DNA of 17,842 nucleotides from the NCBI GenBank assembly GCA_016186245.1, contig JACPLZ010000037.1, positions 1 to 17,842 of the forward strand, given 5' to 3'. The notes under the pieces are model-generated. The model had not been told where the DNA came from. It ran no database searches and saw nothing but the letters and a program-made list of their open reading frames with translations. This DNA is from Candidatus Peregrinibacteria bacterium. Its GTDB lineage: Bacteria > Patescibacteriota > Gracilibacteria > UBA1369 > LOWO2-01-FULL-3. Shown here piece by piece: positions 1-6,470 of the stretch (position 1 is the stretch's first letter; every line of letters begins with the position of its first letter). The translations under genes and the position numbers were made by a program.

Positions 1-780
1 AACGGTGAACGAAAAACCGATCGCACCGGCACAGGCACCATATCCATTTTTGGCGCTCAGACAAGGTACGATTTGAGGGAAGGATTTCCAATTCTAACCA
101 CGAAAAAAGTCCGCTTTGATGCGATCCTCCGCGAATTGCTCTGGTTTCTCCGCGGCTCCACAAATATCAACGATGATCTCACCCAGCACACTCCGATGTG
201 GGATGACTGGGCGGATAAAGAAGGGGAGCTTGGTCCGGTTTACGGCTATCAGTGGCGCAAGTGGGAAAAGTTTGAAGAAGATCGCGCGCACAAAGGCCTC
301 TACAAAAAAACTCATATCGACCAGATTCAGAATGTCATAGATACAATCAAAAACAAACCCGATTCCCGCCGTATAATTGTTACCGGCTGGAATGTGGCTG
401 ATGTCGAAAAAATGGCTCTCCCTCCATGCCATACGCTTTTTCAGTTTAACGTCGCCAATGGCCACCTCGACCTACAGCTTTATCAGCGCAGCGCCGATAT
501 CGCGCTTGGAGTGCCATACAATATTGCCAGTTATGCCACCCTGCTGATGATGGTCGCCCACGAGTGCAACCTCAAACCTCGCCATTTCATTCATACTCTC
601 GGCGATGCCCACATTTATCTGAACCATATCAAAGGTCTAAAGGAACAGATCAAGCGCACTCCCAGGCCGCTTCCGCAGCTAAAAATTGCCGATAAATCTT
701 TTTGGGATCTTAAATTTGAAGATTTTGAATTAACCGGCTACAAGCACGATGCTTTTATTAAATTTCCTGTCGCCGTATGA
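1..780 (+). CDS. thyA: Thymidylate synthase (5' end cut by window edge)
   Basis: Converts dUMP to dTMP using methylene-tetrahydrofolate in the cytoplasm. The reading frame is open from base 1; the first visible residues NGERKTDRTGTGT are the conserved N-terminal motif, so the real start lies roughly 12-15 codons outside the window and the TTG at 73 is not the start. Visible ThyA motifs are FPILTTKK, the WFLRG segment, DSRRIIV with its phosphate-binding arginines, the nucleophile in LPPCHTLF (codon at 427-429), QRSADIALGVPYNIASYA, and a C-terminal PVAV close to the usual PVAI. About 259 residues are present, near the full E. coli-type length of 264. It ends in TGA within an ATGA overlap with the DHFR gene, so the two are translationally coupled. 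A family assignment other than ThyA is very unlikely. Confidence 0.97.
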   Translation, partial: NGERKTDRTGTGTISIFGAQTRYDLREGFPILTTKKVRFDAILRELLWFLRGSTNINDDLTQHTPMWDDWADKEGELGPVYGYQWRKWEKFEEDRAHKGLYKKTHIDQIQNVIDTIKNKPDSRRIIVTGWNVADVEKMALPPCHTLFQFNVANGHLDLQLYQRSADIALGVPYNIASYATLLMMVAHECNLKPRHFIHTLGDAHIYLNHIKGLKEQIKRTPRPLPQLKIADKSFWDLKFEDFELTGYKHDAFIKFPVAV

Positions 781-1283
781 TTTATATAATTGCTGCCGCG
801 GACGAAAAAAATGGTATCGGTAAGAATGGACAGCTGCCATGGCATTTTAAAAAAGAAATGCGTTTTTTCGCAGAAACAACGGCAAAAACAACCGATCCTG
901 CAAAAAAAAATATTGTAATAATGGGCCGTACAACCTGGGATTCTCTTAATCCAAAATACAAACCTCTCCCTCACCGCCGCAATATCGTGCTTTCCCACGA
1001 TTTAAATTTGGAATTTGATGGCGCAGAAATCGCGCATTCTCTGGAAGAAGCGATAAAAATGGCCGACAAAAATATTGAAAATATTTTTATCATCGGCGGC
1101 GCAAAAGTTTTTGCCAGCGCCATGCGAAGCGACAAAATTGATGGCATTTATCTCACCCGCATCCATAAAGTTTACGATTGCGACACTTTTTTACCACAAA
1201 TTCCGGAAAAATTTTCGAACATAAAAACGCTTGGCTCCGAAGAAGAAAATGGAGTGAAATTTGAGTATGTCTTTATGTCATAG
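777..1283 (+). CDS. folA: Dihydrofolate reductase
   Basis: NADPH-dependent reduction of dihydrofolate to tetrahydrofolate, regenerating the cofactor oxidised by the upstream thymidylate synthase. It has 168 residues, normal for a bacterial DHFR. Visible motifs: IAAADEKNGIGKNGQLPWH at the N-terminus, the NADPH-binding IVIMGRTTWDSL, LPHRRNIVLS, and IFIIGGAKVFASA. In the active-site helix (LPWHFKKEMRFF) the proton-relay acid is Glu rather than the Asp of E. coli DHFR, as in eukaryotic and some bacterial enzymes. The start codon lies inside the thyA stop (ATGA, 777-780), with no Shine-Dalgarno sequence, so expression likely depends on thyA translation. It ends in TAG only 11 bases before the convergent membrane-protein gene. 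Confidence 0.97.
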   Translation: MIYIIAAADEKNGIGKNGQLPWHFKKEMRFFAETTAKTTDPAKKNIVIMGRTTWDSLNPKYKPLPHRRNIVLSHDLNLEFDGAEIAHSLEEAIKMADKNIENIFIIGGAKVFASAMRSDKIDGIYLTRIHKVYDCDTFLPQIPEKFSNIKTLGSEEENGVKFEYVFMS

Positions 1284-1294
1284 GCCCATCTCTT

Positions 1295-1774
1295 TCACAC
1301 CTGTATCCTGCACGCACGGCAATCCCGATTCAATTTTTTGTTGAGGAAAATAACGCTGATTCCCAACAGTCCCAAACTGGTTATTTGAAACAACAGGCTG
1401 TAAGTGGTGAAAAATGACAGCCCGATATTCAGGCCGAACAAAGAGATAAACGGTAAAGTGCATGCCGTACAGAACATTGTCATTCCGCCAAAAAATAATC
1501 CGATTCCAGACATTGAAGATACGGCAAATTTCGAAGAATTTTTCCGAACCAACGCCAAAATTCCCGCTGCCATTATTCCCGCAAGAATACTCAGGATGCC
1601 CGCAAAAATTATATGTCCGGTTGTTAAATTTGCCCCGACTACACAGGCAAAATCCCTGCTGCCTGGCAAAGTGCTCATCAAATAATAATTGAAATCAAAA
1701 AGCAGCAAAGCCGTTCCCAGCATAACCAGGAGATAAATTGGTTGTCCTAAATTTTTAATGACTGGGGATTGCAT
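1295..1774 (-). CDS. Four-helix membrane protein with two CxxC motifs, possible DsbA redox partner
   Basis: A 159-residue integral membrane protein whose family I do not recognise. Hydrophobic segments lie at about 11-30, 53-76, 86-113 and 120-144. It has five cysteines: Cys44 in the first loop, CTAC at 102-105 in the third helix, and CRAC at 152-155 in the tail. It starts 5 bases after the stop of the DsbA-like gene, so the two form one operon. Paired cysteines plus this context suggest a thiol-redox role, for example reoxidising DsbA as DsbB or VKOR does. That is inference: the order of cysteines and the CTACTLP motif match neither DsbB nor VKOR as I know them. A metal-binding or transport role is also possible. 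It ends in TGA. Confidence 0.82.
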   Translation of the reverse strand: MQSPVIKNLGQPIYLLVMLGTALLLFDFNYYLMSTLPGSRDFACVVGANLTTGHIIFAGILSILAGIMAAGILALVRKNSSKFAVSSMSGIGLFFGGMTMFCTACTLPFISLFGLNIGLSFFTTYSLLFQITSLGLLGISVIFLNKKLNRDCRACRIQV

Positions 1775-1779
1775 TTAAC

Positions 1780-2541
1780 TTATTCCGTTTTTTTCAATTC
1801 AGCCTCGATCATCGACGCAAAAAAATCAAACGGACGCGCGCCTGTAATCATCCAGTTGTTGATGACAAAACCCGGAGTGCCGCTAATTTCAAGTTTATCC
1901 GCAGCGGCATTGTCTTTGGCAATTTCTTCCTTGAATTTATCCTCGTCAAAACACGTTTTTATTTTCGCGGAACTCAAGCCGAGACCTGTTGTAAATTCAC
2001 TCATCGCATCAAAGTCAAACCCACCCTGGCTTAATGTTTCAAATAATTTGTCATGCACTTTGAAATACACATCATCGCCGCCCTGATCCCTCGCGCACTC
2101 CGCAAACAATGCAGCGGGATAAGCTTCAGGATGGCCTTTTAAAGGCAAATCCCTGTAAACAAACTTAACTTTTCCGGTATCTATGTATGTTTTCTTTAAC
2201 TGTGGGAAAGTATCTCTATGGAATGCGGCGCAATAAGGACACTGGTAATCGGAAAATTCCACCATGACAACCGGCGCGTCTTCTTCACCCAAAAAGGCAT
2301 CATCATCGGCATAATCATCATCGGGAACCTGGCGCGGCTTATTTCTTTCTTCCTCCGCTTTTTGCTGATCTTCCTGCTGCTTGGCAATAAAATTATTTAT
2401 TCCATCGGTAATCTGCGTCTGGAGATCATTACTTGATAATTTGCCGCTCATTTGCAGGCCAAAAAATATCATTGAACCGGAAATTGCCACTGCGGCAAAA
2501 ATTATCGAAAAAACCAGAGCATTGTTATTATTGTCAGACAT
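1780..2541 (-). CDS. Membrane-anchored DsbA-like thiol-disulfide oxidoreductase
   Basis: Likely introduces or rearranges disulfide bonds in exported proteins. It has 253 residues: a single N-terminal membrane anchor at about 8-30 (no obvious cleavage site), a charged linker rich in Q, E, K and D at about 50-85, then a thioredoxin-fold domain with an inserted helical part. The active site is Cys101-Pro-Tyr-Cys104 in EFSDYQCPYCAAFH, and the cis-proline loop is GTPGFVI (Pro223). This layout matches the BdbD/Thioredoxin_4 group of DsbA-like proteins. It is first in an operon with the CxxC membrane protein. A promoter (TTGGAA, 17-base spacer, TATACT) lies about 20 bases upstream, overlapped by a near-perfect palindrome. 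No Shine-Dalgarno sequence precedes the ATG. Confidence 0.93.
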   Translation of the reverse strand: MSDNNNNALVFSIIFAAVAISGSMIFFGLQMSGKLSSNDLQTQITDGINNFIAKQQEDQQKAEEERNKPRQVPDDDYADDDAFLGEEDAPVVMVEFSDYQCPYCAAFHRDTFPQLKKTYIDTGKVKFVYRDLPLKGHPEAYPAALFAECARDQGGDDVYFKVHDKLFETLSQGGFDFDAMSEFTTGLGLSSAKIKTCFDEDKFKEEIAKDNAAADKLEISGTPGFVINNWMITGARPFDFFASMIEAELKKTE

Positions 2542-2556
2542 AGAATTTTATTAATT

Positions 2557-2574
2557 TATACTCGTACAAGTATA
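2557..2574. promoter_or_regulatory. Near-perfect 18-bp palindrome overlapping the dsbA -10 box (candidate operator)
   Basis: TATACTCGTACAAGTATA is palindromic except for one symmetric pair of positions. One arm is the -10 box itself and the other covers the predicted transcription start, the position expected for a repressor site. No adjacent regulator gene is visible, so the binding protein is unknown. Confidence 0.4.
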
Positions 2575-2597
2575 CCGCAAAAGATAAAATTTTCCAA
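2569..2597 (-). promoter_or_regulatory. Sigma-70-type promoter of the dsbA-like operon
   Basis: On the minus strand TTGGAA (2597-2592), a 17-base spacer and TATACT (2574-2569). The predicted transcript starts near 2562 and gives a leader of about 20 bases before the ATG at 2541. Seen by eye only. Confidence 0.6.
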
Positions 2598-2614
2598 GCG
2601 CCGTTTTGAATCTG

Positions 2615-2652
2615 TCTGTAGGGTAGTATTGAACCTCCTTTCCCCCTACAGA
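2615..2652 (-). promoter_or_regulatory. Hairpin 3' of the zinc-finger ORF, mutually exclusive with the long inverted repeat
   Basis: TCTGTAGGG (2615-2623) pairs with CCCTACAGA (2644-2652), a 9-bp stem with a 20-base loop. On the minus strand the loop carries AAAGGAGGT, an ideal Shine-Dalgarno sequence with no start codon behind it. Three bases of this stem (2621-2623) and most of the loop are also part of the 13+5 bp inverted repeat, so the two folds compete. There is no T-run after the stem, so it is not a typical intrinsic terminator. Confidence 0.4.
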
Positions 2653-2850
2653 TGTTGGTTTGTGATCGGAGCTACGCGGCCGACTGCATCTTCTTGCGCA
2701 ACTTGGCGCAGGCGTGGCTGCCAAGGCGTTTCTGCTTGCCACGCCAGCCACAGTTCTGGCAGTTCACCTTCTGGTTACCTGGTTTCCGGTCGCGTCTCTT
2801 CGAGCGTTTCATCGTTTCTCCATCGGAGGAAGTTCACTTCAATACTACCC
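2621..2850. repeat. Inverted repeat enclosing the zinc-finger ORF
   Basis: GGGTAGTATTGAA at 2621-2633 is the exact reverse complement of TTCAATACTACCC at 2838-2850. The next bases inward also pair: CCTCC at 2634-2638 with GGAGG at 2825-2829, after an 8-base bulge on the right side. In the minus-strand RNA this gives a 13+5 bp stem whose ends lie upstream and downstream of the 46-codon ORF at 2672-2812. I see no clear target-site duplication (left flank ends TGTA, right flank begins TTATTG) and no transposase, so it may be a structured mRNA or a MITE-like remnant. Confidence 0.75.
2672..2812 (-). CDS. Small basic C2HC zinc-finger protein (46 aa)
   Basis: A short ORF of 46 residues read on the minus strand from ATG (2812-2810) to TAG. 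It begins MKRSKRRDRKPGNQKVNC and has the pattern Cys18-x2-Cys21-x11-His33-x-Cys35 (CQNCGWRG...GSHAC), followed by a basic tail. About 15 Lys/Arg and one acidic residue make it strongly basic, so nucleic-acid or ribosome binding is plausible; this is inference. It is the only gene in the window with a clear Shine-Dalgarno sequence (GGAG, 5 bases before the ATG). Its codons are GC-rich (CGC, GCC, GGC) compared with the AT-richer neighbours, which suggests recent transfer or special expression. It has its own promoter at 2932-2959 and lies within an inverted repeat. I do not recognise the family. Confidence 0.65.
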   Translation of the reverse strand: MKRSKRRDRKPGNQKVNCQNCGWRGKQKRLGSHACAKLRKKMQSAA

Positions 2851-2922
2851 TTATTGTAGATGAACGGCCTTGTCGCAACCGCTCACTTTACAAGGAGGAT
2901 AGCGCCTAAAACAGCCATACAT
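2851..2922 (-). CDS. Candidate 23-codon Cys-containing leader ORF
   Basis: Reading from ATG (2922-2920) to TAA gives a 23-residue peptide with three Cys (4, 11, 16) and one His (21): MYGCFRRYPPCKV then SGCDKAVHLQ. The predicted transcription start is about 3 bases upstream, so it would be an almost leaderless ORF. Its stop codon ends one base before the 5' arm of the inverted repeat (2850), a suggestive geometry for a translated leader that controls folding of the downstream RNA. It is very short and could be chance. Confidence 0.3.
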   Translation of the reverse strand: MYGCFRRYPPCKVSGCDKAVHLQ

Positions 2923-2931
2923 CAAAGAAGG

Positions 2932-2959
2932 ATTTTACGGATAAAACTGTCATTGTCAA
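2932..2959 (-). promoter_or_regulatory. Promoter of the zinc-finger unit
   Basis: On the minus strand a consensus TTGACA (2959-2954), a 16-base spacer and TAAAAT (2937-2932). Predicted start near 2925, leaving a 110-base leader before the zinc-finger ATG. It lies directly downstream of the M29 peptidase stop, so the unit is transcribed independently of that gene. Confidence 0.6.
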
Positions 2960-2977
2960 GCATGAAAAACTAAAAAA

Positions 2978-4072
2978 TCAATTCAAAAACACCAGTCTTT
3001 TATCAATCCACTTGTTTTTGTCATATACCTTTTTCCCGTCAAACCATATTTCCGCCTTAGCCGGCGCAAACTTAAAAATCAAATCCCAATGATTGCTGGA
3101 ATCATTGCCGTTCGGGGCATCGTCATAACATTTTCCCAGAGCCATGTGCAGACTTTTACCCATCTTTTCATCAAAAAGAATTTGTCTCGTCCCTTCCAGG
3201 ATCATGTCATTCATTCCAAAAGCAAATTCACCAAAATAGCGCGATCCTCCGTCGGTATTCAAAATTTCCGTTACAGCTTTTTGATTATTGGACTCCTCCT
3301 TCACAACTTTTCCATCTTTTAAAGTCAGCTTTACCCATTCGAAATCATGCGACTGATAATGCGTAGGTACATTGTAACGGATTACCCCGTTGACCGAAGT
3401 CCTTACAGGAGACGTGAAAATTTCTCCATCAGGCAGATTGCATTTACCACAGCAGGTAAGCCAATGTTGGCCAGCAACCGACAAACGCAAATCCGTCTCC
3501 TCTCCAACTATATGAATATTTTTTACTTTTTTCATAACCTCCCGGAATTTATTTTGCTTTACTTCTTCTTTTTTCCAGTCCAATAAGCAGCTGTCCAGCA
3601 CAAAATCTTCCCACTCCTCCATGCTCTTTTTTGCAAACATTGCCGAAGCAAGATTTGGATAGTAAAAAAGACACCAGCGTTTTTTGTGAAGAATATCAGA
3701 CAGCGGTTTGCGCGCTTTTTGGACTTGATAGATTTTTTTGATATTCACGCCGGTGAGCTCATAGGGATTTTCATCCGCCACAATCTGCACCATCGCGTCG
3801 TAACTGTCGGCCACTTTTTTCTCCAGCTCGCCTAAATATGCCATTTGTTTTTCATTGGCATGCTCGAAAAACAGTCGTGACAGCTCATCCATGGAAAATC
3901 GCACGTCAACCTGGATTGCGCCGGCTTTGATACATTCACAATAAATCTCTTTTATCAGAGGATAGCTGTCAAATCCATATCCTCTTAAAAGAACTTTTTC
4001 CCCTTTTTTTACGGCAATGGAATAATTTGCGATAGTATCGGCAAGTTTGCGGAGTTTTGTGCGGTCGACCAT
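2978..4072 (-). CDS. M29-family metallo-aminopeptidase
   Basis: Likely removes N-terminal residues from peptides in the cytoplasm with a two-metal centre (AmpS/AmpT/PepS family, M29). It has 364 residues, slightly below the usual 370-410. The N-terminal half carries GEKVLLRGYGF. The metal-binding C-terminal half shows LPDGEIFTSPV (Glu217), GEFAFGMN (Glu282), HMALG (His309), and SNHWDLIF (His328, Asp330), matching the family's ligand set. No signal peptide is visible. An extended -10 promoter (TGGTACAAT) precedes it, so it can be transcribed alone, but no terminator separates it from the upstream pro genes and read-through is possible. There is no Shine-Dalgarno sequence before the ATG. Confidence 0.92.
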   Translation of the reverse strand: MVDRTKLRKLADTIANYSIAVKKGEKVLLRGYGFDSYPLIKEIYCECIKAGAIQVDVRFSMDELSRLFFEHANEKQMAYLGELEKKVADSYDAMVQIVADENPYELTGVNIKKIYQVQKARKPLSDILHKKRWCLFYYPNLASAMFAKKSMEEWEDFVLDSCLLDWKKEEVKQNKFREVMKKVKNIHIVGEETDLRLSVAGQHWLTCCGKCNLPDGEIFTSPVRTSVNGVIRYNVPTHYQSHDFEWVKLTLKDGKVVKEESNNQKAVTEILNTDGGSRYFGEFAFGMNDMILEGTRQILFDEKMGKSLHMALGKCYDDAPNGNDSSNHWDLIFKFAPAKAEIWFDGKKVYDKNKWIDKRLVFLN

Positions 4073-4099
4073 GTTGAAAAGGTTTATAAAATTTTCCGC

Positions 4100-4127
4100 A
4101 TTGTACCAGATTTTTTTGCCCGACCAA
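4100..4127 (-). promoter_or_regulatory. Promoter of the M29 peptidase gene
   Basis: On the minus strand TTGGTC (4127-4122), a 16-base spacer and TACAAT (4105-4100) preceded by TGG, giving an extended -10. The -35 lies within the first copy of a tandem GCCCGACC repeat. Confidence 0.5.
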
Positions 4128-4145
4128 AAAAAGCCCGACCAAAAA
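4118..4145. repeat. Two direct repeats GCCCGACCAAAAA, period 15
   Basis: Copies at 4118-4130 and 4133-4145 are identical over 13 bases. They cover the -35 box and the region just upstream of the peptidase promoter, and sit immediately after the stop of the 106-aa gene. They are direct, not inverted, so they do not form a terminator. Confidence 0.7.
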
Positions 4146-4466
4146 TTATTGAGACGAAGAATCTCCAGATAGCAGGCCCATTTTATACAACACTCCAGCA
4201 GCTCTGTCCGCAGGGACAGCTACATTGGGATTTCTTACTCTCGCGCATTGTCCAAGTACGACGTTGAATTTGGCTGCTGCGCTGACAATATCTTCTCTAG
4301 TGGATACTTCATCGGATAATGTCGAAATAAATATATCAAAAGTTCTCGCTATATCTTCCCGTACGCATTCAGCCAGGCTTGGGATTTGCGTAAGAGTCGC
4401 AACATCAACGCTGATGGCATCGAACTGATCATCTACCCCTGCCTGTAGATCAAGTTTTTCATTCAT
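4146..4466 (-). CDS. Small acidic protein of unknown function (106 aa)
   Basis: I do not recognise this protein. It has 106 residues, begins MNEKLDLQAGVDDQFD, looks soluble and mostly helical, is acidic in its first half (DVATLTQIPSLAECVREDIA), and has a C-terminal stretch NPNVAVPADRAAGVLYKMGLL. There is no signal peptide, membrane segment or recognisable motif. It starts 11 bases after the stop of proA on the same strand and is probably the last gene of the proB-proC-proA transcript; a proline-related role is possible but rests only on position. No Shine-Dalgarno sequence precedes the ATG. The opposite strand is also partly open here but has no family-like sequence. Confidence 0.65.
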   Translation of the reverse strand: MNEKLDLQAGVDDQFDAISVDVATLTQIPSLAECVREDIARTFDIFISTLSDEVSTREDIVSAAAKFNVVLGQCARVRNPNVAVPADRAAGVLYKMGLLSGDSSSQ

Positions 4467-4477
4467 ATATTTGATTG

Positions 4478-5728
4478 TTATGTTCTAATTTGCCCTCTCC
4501 CTATACATTCCCACTTATAGCTTGTCAATTCTTTTATTCCCATTGGTCCGCGAGCGTGCAATTTCTGCGTACTGATGCCAATTTCCGCACCTAGACGAAA
4601 CACCCCGCCGTCGCTGAAACGCGTAGAGGCATTTACATACACGCAGGCGCTATCCACTGTTTTTAGGAATTTTTCAGCCTCACCGCTATTTTCCGTAATA
4701 ATTGCATCGCTATGATGAGTGCCAAATTTATTTATATGAAAAATAGCTTCTTCCAGGCTATCCACGGTCTTTACCGCCATTTTCAGCGCCAAAAATTCCG
4801 TGCCGAAGCTTTCATCCGTAGCTTCTTCCAGTAAATTCAGCGGATAATTTTCCTCCAAAACGGCAAAGGCCTGTTCATCGGCAAAAATCTCCACATTTTT
4901 TTCTTCCAGCGGACGGCAAATTTTTTCCAAATCACCAAGTCGTGACCGGTGAATTATCAAGGTGTCCAGGGCGTTGCAGACGCTTGGACGGCTTGTCTTG
5001 GCGTTCAAAACAATATTCCTGCCTTTCTCCGCATCTCCATCCTTATCAAAATACACATGGCATACCCCGCGTCCAGTCACAATCACAGGAATCAGCGAAT
5101 TTTCTCTCACGAAATCAATCAATCCCTGCCCGCCGCGCGGAATAATCACATCCACATAATCCGGCTGCCGCAAAAATTCTTCAACTTCATTCCGATCATT
5201 CGACAGCAAAATAACCGCATCCAAAAGCACAGGATTTACTTCCATGATACTCTGCAGGATTATCCGCATCAGCATTTCATTGGATTTTTCGCATTGCGAA
5301 CCTCCCTTCATCACACACGCATTCCGTGATTTCAGGCACAATGCAAAAGTATCTATCACCACATTCGGCCTTGCCTCAAAAATCGCTCCGATTACCCCAA
5401 AAGGCACACGCACCTTTTTTAATTGCAGGCCGTTTTCCAAAACTTTTTCTTCCAGGATTTCTCCAATGGGGGAGCCGTAACCGGCAATATTTTTGACGCT
5501 GTCTGCCATCGTCTCAATCCTTTTTCCATTCAATAAAATCCGGTCGTAAACATGGTCATCGGGATCAATCTCAGCCAGATCTTTTTTATTGGCAGCGATA
5601 ATTTCTCCTCTTTGTTCCACCAGCTGATGGGCCAGCACCTTTAAAATAGCATCGATGCCTTTTTCATCGCAAAGCAGCAATTTCCGGCTTGCCTCCTTGG
5701 TTTTTTGCAAAGCTTCAGTCAAATCCAT
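4478..5728 (-). CDS. proA: Glutamate-5-semialdehyde dehydrogenase (gamma-glutamyl phosphate reductase)
   Basis: NADPH-dependent reduction of gamma-glutamyl phosphate to glutamate-5-semialdehyde, the second step of proline synthesis. It has 416 residues, the normal length. Motifs: VPFGVIGAIFEARPNVVIDT, the KGGSQCEKSN cofactor-binding segment (the family usually has KGG.EA..SN), IPRGGQGLIDFV, the catalytic Cys251 in KTSRPSVCNALDTL, ESFGTEFLALKM, the HHSDAIIT segment and the C-terminal RGPMGIKELTSYKW. It starts 4 bases after the proC stop in the gene order proB-proC-proA. The ATG at 5728 has no Shine-Dalgarno sequence, so translation likely depends on coupling with proC. The product feeds spontaneous cyclisation to P5C, the ProC substrate. 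Confidence 0.97.
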   Translation of the reverse strand: MDLTEALQKTKEASRKLLLCDEKGIDAILKVLAHQLVEQRGEIIAANKKDLAEIDPDDHVYDRILLNGKRIETMADSVKNIAGYGSPIGEILEEKVLENGLQLKKVRVPFGVIGAIFEARPNVVIDTFALCLKSRNACVMKGGSQCEKSNEMLMRIILQSIMEVNPVLLDAVILLSNDRNEVEEFLRQPDYVDVIIPRGGQGLIDFVRENSLIPVIVTGRGVCHVYFDKDGDAEKGRNIVLNAKTSRPSVCNALDTLIIHRSRLGDLEKICRPLEEKNVEIFADEQAFAVLEENYPLNLLEEATDESFGTEFLALKMAVKTVDSLEEAIFHINKFGTHHSDAIITENSGEAEKFLKTVDSACVYVNASTRFSDGGVFRLGAEIGISTQKLHARGPMGIKELTSYKWECIGRGQIRT

Positions 5729-5732
5729 ATTT

Positions 5733-6470
5733 TTAACCGTTAAGTTTTTTTGTGCGCTTTATTCCAGCCTCAATCCCTTCCAGAAAAATTTCTCCGATTT
5801 TTTTTGACTCCATATAGCCAATCGCCGCTTCCGTAGTCCCGCCTTTTGAAGTGATTTTTGCTCTTAATTCTTCAGGAGTCCACCCCGTCCGTTTCATCAG
5901 ATTTGCGCTGCCTGCAAAAGTTTCCATGGCGATTTTTTCCGCATCACCCTGTGAATATCCATGCTGCAAAGCAGATTTTTTTATCTGCTCGGCGATATAT
6001 GCAAAATATGCCGGTCCGCAGGCGCTTAACGCTCCAAGCACAGCAATATCTTCCTCATTTCCCACTTCCATTTCTTCGCCAAAATTCCTTAAAATTTCCT
6101 GCACAAAATTTTTTTCCTCATCGGAAACATCTTTGCCGCATTTCCAGATCGTCAACGCCTGGCCGATTTTTAAAGGAAGATTGGGGAAGATGCGCACAAT
6201 CTTTACAGCGCCCAGTTTTTTCCGGATATTTTCAATAGTTACTCCGGCCATTATCGAAATTATCAGTTTGTCTTTTAAATCAATTGTTACAGTCTCCGCA
6301 AATTCCGCGAAACTCTGCGGTTTTACAGCCACAATTACGGTGCCGCACAAAGCCATTTTTTCATTTGGATCATCAGTTTTCCTGCATTCAACAATCTCGT
6401 ATTTCCCATTCAAAAACTCCGCTATCGCGCCTCCCATATTGCCGATTCCAACGATGCAGATTTTTTTCAT
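5733..6470 (-). CDS. proC: Pyrroline-5-carboxylate reductase
   Basis: Reduces 1-pyrroline-5-carboxylate to proline with NAD(P)H, the last step of the pathway. It has 245 residues, slightly short of the usual 260-280. A Rossmann dinucleotide-binding motif GIGNMGGAIAEF lies at about 8-19, with TVIVAVKPQ, LIISIMAGVTI, IVRIFPNLPLKIGQ, ALSACGPAYFAYIAEQI, and the C-terminal dimer-domain signature TSKGGTTEAAIGYME (usually PGGTT; here Lys replaces Pro). Its ATG overlaps the proB stop by four bases (ATGA, 6467-6470). The gene lies between proB and proA, so all three enzymes of the glutamate-to-proline route come from one transcript. Confidence 0.96.
   Translation of the reverse strand: MKKICIVGIGNMGGAIAEFLNGKYEIVECRKTDDPNEKMALCGTVIVAVKPQSFAEFAETVTIDLKDKLIISIMAGVTIENIRKKLGAVKIVRIFPNLPLKIGQALTIWKCGKDVSDEEKNFVQEILRNFGEEMEVGNEEDIAVLGALSACGPAYFAYIAEQIKKSALQHGYSQGDAEKIAMETFAGSANLMKRTGWTPEELRAKITSKGGTTEAAIGYMESKKIGEIFLEGIEAGIKRTKKLNG

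Noticed and set aside
94..465. Minus-strand ORF of 123 codons inside thyA
   Set aside because: Lies wholly opposite conserved thymidylate synthase motifs and has no family-like sequence.
1295..1774. Naming the CxxC membrane protein as VKOR or DsbB
   Set aside because: Cysteine spacing and order do not match either family as I know it.
2621..2850. Insertion sequence call for the inverted-repeat unit
   Set aside because: No transposase and no convincing target-site duplication; reported as a repeat only.
2652..2909. Plus-strand ORF of 85 codons opposite the zinc-finger gene
   Set aside because: No motif or start signal; the minus strand has promoter, SD and a zinc-binding pattern.
4118..4145. 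Possible CRISPR or terminator from GCCCGACC repeats
   Set aside because: Only two direct copies with a two-base gap and no inverted symmetry.
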